13,994 bases of DNA from Anammoximicrobium sp032229885 (lineage in GTDB: Bacteria > Planctomycetota > Planctomycetia > Pirellulales > Pirellulaceae), in assembly GCA_032229885.1 (NCBI GenBank), contig JAVYAJ010000041.1, positions 1 through 13,994 of the forward strand, given 5' to 3'. Within the stretch, counting starts at the first letter, position 1, and every line of letters begins with the position of its first letter. A program made the translations under genes and the position numbers. Shown here piece after piece: positions 7,256 through 13,994 of this stretch. Under the pieces are notes generated by a model. The model ran no database searches. It was not told where the DNA came from and was given only the letters and a program-made list of their open reading frames with translations.

Positions 7256-7267
7256 ATCTCCGGAGAT
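7256..7267 (+). promoter_or_regulatory. Ribosome binding site inside a 12-bp palindrome
   Basis: ATCTCCGGAGAT is a perfect palindrome, and its second half contains the GGAG (7262-7265) located 8 nt before the ATG at 7274. The site could be a plain Shine-Dalgarno with chance symmetry, or an operator for a dimeric regulator. Confidence 0.5.
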
Positions 7268-7273
7268 TCCGCC

Positions 7274-8239
7274 ATGACACGCCGTCCATCGATTTCGGTA
7301 TGCGTCATTCTGCTCGCGACCCTGGGCTGCGGCGCGACAAGACATTCCGAATACGCCGTCGAGAACGCAGGTTTTTCGTCCGCCGAGTCCGAACCCGAGT
7401 CGCTCGCCGACGTGACCTCCGACGAACGATTCGAGACGGCGTTGTCCGTCGATCCAGCGACGATCGCCCCGGACGCTACTGGCGACGCTAGCGAGAACGC
7501 TGCCGCGGACGCCGCCGAGGGTGCTAGCGAGGGCGTCACGGAGGGCGCCGCCAAGGACGCTGTTCCGCGGCGTCTGATCTATCGGGCGACGGTCGAGTTG
7601 AGGGTCGACAATTTCGACCCGCTGCCGGATCGCCTCGATGAAGTGGTCCGCTCGCACCGCGGCTTTATCTCCGCATCCCGCATCTCGGGGTCGCCGGGCA
7701 GTCCGCGCACCGGGCGTTGGACCGTCCGCGTCCCCGTCGCCCAGTACGGCGACTTCCTCACCGCGGTGCGCGGACTGGGCGAGGTTCACAGCGTCGAGAC
7801 GAAATCCGACGACGTAACGGCCGAGTTTTACGATGTCGAAGCGCGGATTCGCAACAAGCGACAGGAGGAGACCCGGCTGTTGAAACTGCTGGCCGACGCT
7901 ACCGGCAAGCTCGACGAGGTGCTGGCCGTCGAACAGGCGCTGTCGCGCGTCCGCGGCGAGATCGAACAGACGCAAGGCCGGTTGCGGCTGCTGCGAGACG
8001 TCACCGAATTGACAACCGTGACGATCGACGTAGCGGAGGTCAGGAATTACACTCCGGACGAAGCGCCGCTGTACACAACCCGCGTCCTCCGCGCATGGCA
8101 CAACTCGACGGAGGCGTTCGTCTCCACAATGCAAAACCTGTCGCTGGCCGCGATCGCCTTGGCCCCGTGGACGCCCCTGCTCATCGTGCTGGCGCTGCTC
8201 GGCTGGGCAGTGCGTCGAATCCGGCGCCGTCGAGCCTGA
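7274..8239 (+). CDS. DUF4349-family membrane lipoprotein
   Basis: This 321-residue envelope protein has a short signal peptide ending in a lipobox-like TLGC (C19), though Thr at -3 is not typical. Residues 60-97 are an Ala/Asp/Glu/Gly-rich linker. From about 99 to 313 it follows the DUF4349 plan: RRLIYRATVELRV (99-111), WTVRVPVAQYGDF (149-161), a coiled-coil stretch rich in Glu, Arg and Leu (about 186-245), and a C-terminal membrane helix (about 290-313) followed by RRIRRRR. Family members are predicted surface lipoproteins with one C-terminal membrane anchor and no established function. With both a lipid and a helix the protein would be anchored at each end. GGAG sits 8 nt before the ATG. 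No partner gene is nearby. Confidence 0.87.
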   Translation: MTRRPSISVCVILLATLGCGATRHSEYAVENAGFSSAESEPESLADVTSDERFETALSVDPATIAPDATGDASENAAADAAEGASEGVTEGAAKDAVPRRLIYRATVELRVDNFDPLPDRLDEVVRSHRGFISASRISGSPGSPRTGRWTVRVPVAQYGDFLTAVRGLGEVHSVETKSDDVTAEFYDVEARIRNKRQEETRLLKLLADATGKLDEVLAVEQALSRVRGEIEQTQGRLRLLRDVTELTTVTIDVAEVRNYTPDEAPLYTTRVLRAWHNSTEAFVSTMQNLSLAAIALAPWTPLLIVLALLGWAVRRIRRRRA

Positions 8240-8738
8240 CAGTACATGGACCGTGGCCCGCGCAGGCCCGATCGAAATCCACCCGCCGCGAACCGCGGAC
8301 GCAGCGGGCGCTTCCCTTCGACCCGCAACCGTCGCATTCTGACCATCGCAATCGCCCGAAAATCCACCAAAACGTGCATGCACCCCTCCATCGCGTAAAA
8401 GCCCACCAACTTCCTAGCAGATGGACTCGTCACCGGCAGACGAGACGCAACGCGCCTGCCTGAAACGGGCGTCCACAAGGATGTTTTCTCCCCCGATCCG
8501 TCGTCACCGGCGCAGTCTACTGGGGCGGTCATGGACGCAAAAATGCGGCATTCGCACGCAAAATAGCCCACAAATTCTGCGGACGAGCCACTCTTGGTGA
8601 GGTCCGACGCTTGGTTCTTGAAAAATTCTCCTCGCCGCGCGTCATGCCCGCGCATTGTTCTTGATGAAGGCCTGTTTTTGAGACCGCTCGCCTCCGTTTC
8701 GGGCGGCACGAGTCCACGACGATTCACAGGAGCCAAGC
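8240..8738. other. Gene-free stretch before the giant surface protein
   Basis: These 499 nt hold no gene I can support. The minus-strand open frame crossing it runs into the lipoprotein gene and shows no domain. A 10-bp palindrome, GTGCATGCAC, is at 8374-8383. The promoter of the giant protein should lie here, but no box could be assigned with confidence. The only clear signal is AGGAG at 8728-8732. Confidence 0.5.
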
Positions 8739-11700
8739 ATGCAGTCCCGCACTCGACTGAATTCCACCGAACGCCTGGACCCGCATCGATTGAAGCAACC
8801 GTGGCGAAAGCGCCGTGAATTTCGCAGGCTGCTGCTCGAGCCTCTGGAAAATCGTCGCTTGTTGTCGGCCGGACCGCGGATCATCGCCCAGGATCCTGCC
8901 AGCCACACGAATGGTGTCGTCTCGGGACTGGAGTTGACTCTTTCCGAGCCGGTGGTCGCGGCCGGCGCGCGAAACGCGGCGACCTATCAATTGCTCGACT
9001 TGGGGCCGAATCGCATGCCCGGCGGTGGCGATGATCGCGTCCTGCGCGTTCGGCCTTCCTACGAAGACAATGCGACGAAGCTGGGCCTGCTGTTTCCTTC
9101 TCAGGAACTTGTCGACCTTACTTCTTGGACGGTCCACGACTATCTGGATGGCCGCGCCGGGAGATGGAACGTCGCAGCAGATGGCAAATCGGTTACTCAG
9201 ACGGTCAATGGCGATCCGACGTTTTTCGTGGGCAATTTCGAGTTCGTGGATCGGCAATTCCTGGGACGGATTCGAGTCAATACAACCGCCGACGATGATT
9301 TCATCGGACTTGTGTTTGCATTTCACACGGATCCCGAAACGAACAAGCCGGATCGTTACTACTATCTCAGTTGGAAAAAGGGGCCGCAGACCTGGTCAGT
9401 GCATGGCGAGGAAGGCGTCAAGCTGTTGCGGGTCTCGGGCTTCGGGCAACAGAATTCCGCGAATGTCTTTAATTGGCTCTGGGACGGCGAAAACACGGCG
9501 AACATCCAGGTTCTCGCCTCGAACCTGGGCCGCGGCAAGGGCTGGCGTGACCGGACAACGTACGACTTCCGGATTGGATACTCCCGCAGCGGCCAGATCG
9601 ACATCGAAATCGTACGATCCGACACACTGGAGGTCGTTTGGCAAACAACCGTGACCGATTTAGCGCCCCTAGCCCCTGGGCGGGTTGGTTTCCTGAACCA
9701 GAGCCAAGCGGATGTCACGTACAGCGGACTGGAACACAGCGGCGCATTGCCGGAAGGCGCTTACCAGCTGACCGCGCGGTCGGGACCTGCGGCGTTGCGC
9801 AGCCTGTCAGGCGTGCCTTTGGACGGCAACGGAGACGGTGTCGGCGGCGACGACTTCGTAAGCGTGTTCGTCGTCGATCACACGGCGCCAGAAATCACGG
9901 CGATAGATATCGAGACAGACCGCGTTATCATTCAGTTGTTCGACGTAGGAGGAGTTGATCGAAGCACGATCCAAGACACTGGGAACTATTCGCTGGTTGG
10001 CGGGGGCCCCAATGGAATCCTGGGCGACGATGACGACATCGCGATCTCCCTGGACAGCGCTACGTACGTCGATCAAGGAAACGGTGTCGGGCAGGTGGTG
10101 CTTGTGACGCAAGTCACGATACCGGATGGCCTATACCGCCTGAGCGTGGAGGGCGATCCTGGCGTCAGGGACCTGGCAGGCAACCCGCTGCCTACCTACT
10201 CCGATGTGTTTGACGTGGACAATACGGGCCCCTCGGTCGTATCCGTCGAGGCAGGGAACGCGCCGTCATCGCCTCTCCGCTGGCTGGACGTGGCCTTCAA
10301 CGAGGTTCTTGCCCGCGGAACGTTCACTGCCGCCGAGATCGAGCTGCGGGATCCAACGGGGCAGACAGTCCTCGTGCAAGGAGTCGCTCCGATCTCAGAT
10401 CGCGCCTATCGCGTCACGTTTCCCGAACAGCGGACCAATGGCACGTACACGTACACCATTGGCCCGGCGATCTACGACTTGGCGGGAAACGATATGAACC
10501 GCAACTCAAGCGGAGCATACGTTGGTAGTTTGGAACTCGCCCTGCCGAATCTGACCGTGGCCGAGGCGAGCCTGACGCTGATGGGGTATCACGGTGGCAG
10601 CTTGGAGTACAGTTGGCTGGTGCGCAACGCGGGGGCGGGTGACGTAACCAGAGGCTGGACCGAGCAGGTGCTTCTCCGCCGTGAAGGGATGACGGACTGG
10701 GTGTTGGGAACGTGGCCCTCCGCAAAGGACTTCTTAGTCTCGAACGGCACGCTGCCCACCGCGCGGTCCATCCAGATTCCCGCGGACCTTTCGCTGCCAG
10801 TGGGCTCGTTTCAAATCTTGGTTCGGGTGGACACGACAGATGCAATCGTCGAGTCCGACGAGACAGACAACCTGCGGCGGATCGGAACACTTGTGCTCGA
10901 TCGTCCCGCATTGCCCGACCTGCAAATCGCGACATTGACAGCCCCCGCGCAGGCTGCTGCAGGCAGCGTCGTCGAGCTGTCCTGGACGCTGGTGAACACG
11001 GGGCAGGAGGATGCCCGCGGATCTTGGACCACCGAAATCTATCTTTCCGCGGACGCTGAGGTAGGCGACGACCAACTCCTGACCATCATCCCGTCCGCAG
11101 GAACTGTATCCGCCGGCGACGCCGTTGGCTTGGTGCAGTCCGCCGCGATCGTCTTGCCGCCTTTGCGTTTCAGCCGCGACAACTGGTTCGTCATCCGCGT
11201 GAACGCGGATGGAAGCCTGTTCGAGAGCGATGCGTCGAACAACACGACCGTCAGCAGCCAGCCGGTCTTCATCCCTGATCAACTGGCACTTGCACTGGGC
11301 ACGACGGCGGTTCGCGAGAACGGTGATCGCCTCCGCGCAACCGTGACTCGCAGTGGACGCACGGTTGACCCGCTGGTCGTCGCTCTCGACAACAGCGACC
11401 CGTCGGAGTTGAGCGTACCTGCCACCGTGACCATCCCGGCGGGCCAATCGACAGCCGTCTTTTACGTCACTCCCCTAGACGACGGCGTGCTCGACGGCGA
11501 CCAGAATGTGACGATTACCGCCATCGCTCCCGGCGCGCTTGCGGACAGTAAGACAATCACCGTGCTCGATGCACAGACGCCAGCGCTGCAGTTGGAGCTC
11601 AGCAAGGCATCGATTACCGAGGGGGATCCCGACGTCGGCGACCGTTTCACACTCACGGTGACACGGGATTTTGTGACAGACATCGCGCTGCCGGTCCAAC

Positions 11701-13994
11701 TGACCGTTTCGCGCTCCGGCCAGATCGACTTGCCGCCGCTCGTCGAGATCCCTGCGGATGCAGCCTCGGTCACGCTCGAGGTCCGAGCCTTTGATGATCG
11801 GATTCCGGAGCGAGACGAGACGCTTACGATCACCGCCTTGGCAGCCGGCCATACGGCGGCGACCGGCTCGATCCTGGTCATCGACAACGATCTTCCAGGA
11901 CTATCGATCACCCTGTCCCGGGCCAGAATTTCGGAGGGTGACGGGTCGCTGGCCATGTCGGCGATTGTCTCTCGCGCAGAGATTACAAACGTCCCTGTGC
12001 ACGTGCGGCTGGAAACCAATCACCCAGCCAGCGTTCGGGTTCCGAGGGAAGTGACGATTTCTGCGGGCAGCCGTTCCGCCGCGTTCTATATCGCGGCGAT
12101 CGATAACGGGTTCGTGGATGGGACGCGACCCGTGACGATCACCGCTTCGGCGGTGGTCTCGTCTTGCAGTGGTTGCTGCAGCGCGTCACCATACCTCGAA
12201 CAGGCCACCGCCCCCTTCGAGGTGCTGGACGACGATGGGCCGACATTGAGCCTCGTCGTCGACCGGCAATTGGTAGCCGAGGGGCTGGACCCGGCGGCCA
12301 CAATTACGGTCAGCCGAAACACGCCGACCGATGCCGAGTTGAACGTGATTCTTGTGTCAAGTGACACAGGTAAGTTGACACTGCCACCGACGATGGTGAT
12401 CCCAGCGGGAGAAACGTCGGCCAGCGTTGCGGCCTGGACGATCACCTACGGCGCGTCCGATGGTAACCAGGCGGTCACGATCACTGCTTCGGCCGTCGGT
12501 TTCACGCCCGGTTCGACGCAAATCGTGGTGACCGATATCGATCTGCCTGACCTGGTCGTGGCCCAGAGCAATCATCCGGCGACGGTCTTGACGGACCAAT
12601 ATTTCAGCGTTTCGTACCGGATCGAGAACCGAGGCCTAGCGGAGGCCGTGTCGAGCAACGGCGATCCAGCGACGGGTTCTGCCGGTTCGTGGATCGACCG
12701 AGTGTATTTGTCGGACGATCCGTTCGTCGGCAATGACATGCTATTGGGCACCTACACGTTCACCGGCACGCTATCTAACGCGCCCGGTCTGAATCAGTTT
12801 GTCCGGACGGTGTCCCTGCGTGCCCCGCAGAAAGTCGGCGATTACTGGCTGGTCGTGCAGGCCGACGCCGCCGATTCGTTGCACGAGGGGCTCGAAACGA
12901 ACAACACACTGATTTCGGCAACCCCGATCCGCATCCAGCCGACCTATACCGCCACGGTCGAGACGAATGTCGAGCTCGCGCCCGCCGATACGCCGATCCC
13001 GCTGGTTGGCCAAGCGTTAAGACACGACGGCCAACCGGCGTCGTACGCGATGGTCAACATCCATTTGTTGGTCCGGGGCACGACCCGAGTTATCTCGGCG
13101 ATCACCGACGCCACCGGCCGGTTCACGACGACGTTCCAGCCGCTGCCCGGCGAGGCCGGGCATTACACGATCGCCGCTACTCACCCCGGCGTGGATACGC
13201 CGGACGCGGTGCAGGACGAGTTTGTACTGATGGGCATGCGCACCGGAACGCGGAATCCGGAAATGACGGTGGTCGAGGGCGGGACCGAGCGATTGCGGCT
13301 CGACCTCGAAAATCTCAGCGATGTGCCCCTGCATGGCCTGAGCATCTCGCTCAAGAGCCATCCAGACAATCTGAACGTGATAGTTTCCACGCCTACGATC
13401 GAAACCTTGCCAGGGCTGGGCCGAGTCGCGGTCGACATCCACGCAGAAGCCCTCGACGCGTCGGTCGAACGGGGTAGGATCGCGCTGGAGGTGGTTTCGG
13501 CCGAGGGCGCCAAGCTGGAGATCCAGATAGCTGTCACGGTCAAGGCGCACCGTTCCCGGCTGACGTCGAACATCGAGCGCGTCGTAGCCGCCGCGTTGCG
13601 CGGCCAACAGCGGATCGTTGAATTCGAGGTCACCAACACCGGTGCGGCGGCCAGCGGCCCGATTGCGGTCCGCCTGCCGCGATTGGCGTGGCTCTCGTCC
13701 GCGACGGCCGAAACGTTAAGCTCGCTTGCCCCCGGAGAATCGGCGTCCCTCGTGCTCTTGCTTACGCCTCCTGCCGACGCGTTGTTGACCGCTTACGAAG
13801 GCAATCTGATTCTGGCTGCCAGCGACAGCGAATTGTCCGTGCCCTTCACCTTCCGCGTGGTTTCCGAAGCGCAGGGGGATCTCGAAGTGACCGCAGCCGT
13901 GAGCGCCCATCAGTACCATGCCGCATTTGGGGTGGGGCGAACGGGCGGGAGCTTGCTCGCGGCGGCGGGGTGGCGTGGGGAGTTGGTCGCAGGC
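8739..13994 (+). CDS. Giant modular cell-surface protein with thrombospondin C-terminal-like, CARDB and Calx-beta domains (3' end outside window)
   Basis: One frame stays open for 1752 codons up to the window edge. The ATG at 8739 has AGGAG 6 nt upstream. An Arg-rich start leads to LEPLENRRLLSA (33-44), a leader seen at the N-terminus of many large planctomycete extracellular proteins. Next come an Ig-like module (about 45-125 plus 333-383) split by a thrombospondin C-terminal-like domain (about 127-332), two more Ig-like modules (about 384-600, with DLAGN motifs), CARDB repeats (602-724, 725-848), four Calx-beta repeats (849-946, 948-1051, 1052-1166, 1168-1268), a third CARDB (1269-1401), a carboxypeptidase-regulatory-like sandwich (1402-1490) and two NEW3-like sandwiches (about 1512-1712). 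DGNGDGVGGDDF at 362 looks like a calcium loop. Everything fits a calcium-stabilised adhesion or matrix protein; its ligand is unknown. The only cysteines are C1143, C1146 and C1147. Confidence 0.9.
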   Translation, partial: MQSRTRLNSTERLDPHRLKQPWRKRREFRRLLLEPLENRRLLSAGPRIIAQDPASHTNGVVSGLELTLSEPVVAAGARNAATYQLLDLGPNRMPGGGDDRVLRVRPSYEDNATKLGLLFPSQELVDLTSWTVHDYLDGRAGRWNVAADGKSVTQTVNGDPTFFVGNFEFVDRQFLGRIRVNTTADDDFIGLVFAFHTDPETNKPDRYYYLSWKKGPQTWSVHGEEGVKLLRVSGFGQQNSANVFNWLWDGENTANIQVLASNLGRGKGWRDRTTYDFRIGYSRSGQIDIEIVRSDTLEVVWQTTVTDLAPLAPGRVGFLNQSQADVTYSGLEHSGALPEGAYQLTARSGPAALRSLSGVPLDGNGDGVGGDDFVSVFVVDHTAPEITAIDIETDRVIIQLFDVGGVDRSTIQDTGNYSLVGGGPNGILGDDDDIAISLDSATYVDQGNGVGQVVLVTQVTIPDGLYRLSVEGDPGVRDLAGNPLPTYSDVFDVDNTGPSVVSVEAGNAPSSPLRWLDVAFNEVLARGTFTAAEIELRDPTGQTVLVQGVAPISDRAYRVTFPEQRTNGTYTYTIGPAIYDLAGNDMNRNSSGAYVGSLELALPNLTVAEASLTLMGYHGGSLEYSWLVRNAGAGDVTRGWTEQVLLRREGMTDWVLGTWPSAKDFLVSNGTLPTARSIQIPADLSLPVGSFQILVRVDTTDAIVESDETDNLRRIGTLVLDRPALPDLQIATLTAPAQAAAGSVVELSWTLVNTGQEDARGSWTTEIYLSADAEVGDDQLLTIIPSAGTVSAGDAVGLVQSAAIVLPPLRFSRDNWFVIRVNADGSLFESDASNNTTVSSQPVFIPDQLALALGTTAVRENGDRLRATVTRSGRTVDPLVVALDNSDPSELSVPATVTIPAGQSTAVFYVTPLDDGVLDGDQNVTITAIAPGALADSKTITVLDAQTPALQLELSKASITEGDPDVGDRFTLTVTRDFVTDIALPVQLTVSRSGQIDLPPLVEIPADAASVTLEVRAFDDRIPERDETLTITALAAGHTAATGSILVIDNDLPGLSITLSRARISEGDGSLAMSAIVSRAEITNVPVHVRLETNHPASVRVPREVTISAGSRSAAFYIAAIDNGFVDGTRPVTITASAVVSSCSGCCSASPYLEQATAPFEVLDDDGPTLSLVVDRQLVAEGLDPAATITVSRNTPTDAELNVILVSSDTGKLTLPPTMVIPAGETSASVAAWTITYGASDGNQAVTITASAVGFTPGSTQIVVTDIDLPDLVVAQSNHPATVLTDQYFSVSYRIENRGLAEAVSSNGDPATGSAGSWIDRVYLSDDPFVGNDMLLGTYTFTGTLSNAPGLNQFVRTVSLRAPQKVGDYWLVVQADAADSLHEGLETNNTLISATPIRIQPTYTATVETNVELAPADTPIPLVGQALRHDGQPASYAMVNIHLLVRGTTRVISAITDATGRFTTTFQPLPGEAGHYTIAATHPGVDTPDAVQDEFVLMGMRTGTRNPEMTVVEGGTERLRLDLENLSDVPLHGLSISLKSHPDNLNVIVSTPTIETLPGLGRVAVDIHAEALDASVERGRIALEVVSAEGAKLEIQIAVTVKAHRSRLTSNIERVVAAALRGQQRIVEFEVTNTGAAASGPIAVRLPRLAWLSSATAETLSSLAPGESASLVLLLTPPADALLTAYEGNLILAASDSELSVPFTFRVVSEAQGDLEVTAAVSAHQYHAAFGVGRTGGSLLAAAGWRGELVAG
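9117..9734 (+). other. Thrombospondin C-terminal (TSP_C)-like domain within the giant protein
   Basis: Residues 127-332 follow the C-terminal lectin-like domain of animal thrombospondins and COMP nearly step by step. Landmarks are W143, VTQTVNGDP (152-160), VG (164-165), FLGRIRVNT (174-182), the acidic DDDF (185-188), YYYLSWKK (207-214), VKLLRV (227-232), LWDGENT (247-253), GWRD (268-271), Y275, GQIDIEI (285-291), GRVGFLNQSQ (314-323) and YSGL (328-331). In animals this domain is a beta-sandwich that binds calcium together with the type 3 repeats before it. Type 3 repeats are absent here, although the acidic DDD of the domain is kept. The match is from memory of the family consensus. Confidence 0.8.
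11283..12542 (+). repeat. Four tandem Calx-beta repeats within the giant protein
   Basis: Four units of about 97-116 residues (starting at 849, 948, 1052 and 1168) share the layout LxLSxxxIxEGD near the start, VTIPAGxSTAxFxV in the middle and DGxxxVTITAxA near the end. The closing DNA is similar between the third and fourth units (around 12134 and 12474). Calx-beta domains bind calcium at their edge in animal Na/Ca exchangers and integrin beta-4 and are widespread in bacterial surface proteins. The third unit is longer because of a cysteine-bearing insert. Confidence 0.8.

Noticed and set aside
8047..8736. Minus-strand open frame of 229 codons
   Set aside because: Overlaps the end of the DUF4349 gene, has no recognisable domain and shows arginine- and serine-rich noncoding-like composition.
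10734..11447. Minus-strand open frame of 237 codons opposite the giant protein
   Set aside because: The plus strand here encodes clear CARDB sequence; the antisense frame has no domain.
13017..13607. Minus-strand open frame of 196 codons opposite the giant protein
   Set aside because: Shadow of the plus-strand beta-sandwich modules; no motif of its own.

Overview
The window looks like a piece of a GC-rich planctomycete genome (Planctomycetota, probably Pirellulales-like). Three signs point there: a secreted DUF1571-type protein, a Tat-exported sugar phosphate isomerase/epimerase-like protein, and a giant cell-surface protein that opens with the planctomycete-style leader LEPLENRRLLSA. No species can be named from sequence reading alone.

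Layout. Positions 1-178 hold short hairpin repeats and no gene. Next, on the minus strand, lies a copper module: a 68-residue CopZ-like chaperone (3128 to 2922) followed by a CopA-type Cu(+) P1B-ATPase (2647 to 179). Upstream of the chaperone (3172-3281) is a duplicated 37-bp sequence flanking five 7-bp tandem units. A minus-strand Tat-secreted TIM-barrel protein follows (4268 to 3381). About 0.96 kb without a credible gene (4269-5234) carries a run of consecutive hairpins at 4757-4871. The DUF1571 protein (6119 to 5235, minus) is divergent from a GTG-started metallo-beta-lactamase-fold hydrolase (6369-7028, plus). A membrane-anchored DUF4349 lipoprotein (7274-8239, plus) is followed by about 500 nt without a gene.

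The right third is one uninterrupted plus-strand reading frame from 8739 to the window edge: 1752 codons with no stop. It encodes a modular extracellular protein with Ig-like modules, a thrombospondin C-terminal-like domain that appears to be inserted inside the first Ig-like module, CARDB repeats, four Calx-beta repeats and NEW3-like beta-sandwiches. It is the most interesting object here.

How the genes work together. The chaperone and the ATPase form a recognisable copper-efflux pair: the chaperone would hand Cu(+) to the pump. The other genes look like independent envelope or housekeeping functions on both strands, with gaps of over 200 nt. I see no defence system, CRISPR array, transposase, rRNA or tRNA, and no clearly new multi-gene system. 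The novelty is in the domain architecture of the giant protein and in the repeat and hairpin structures between genes.
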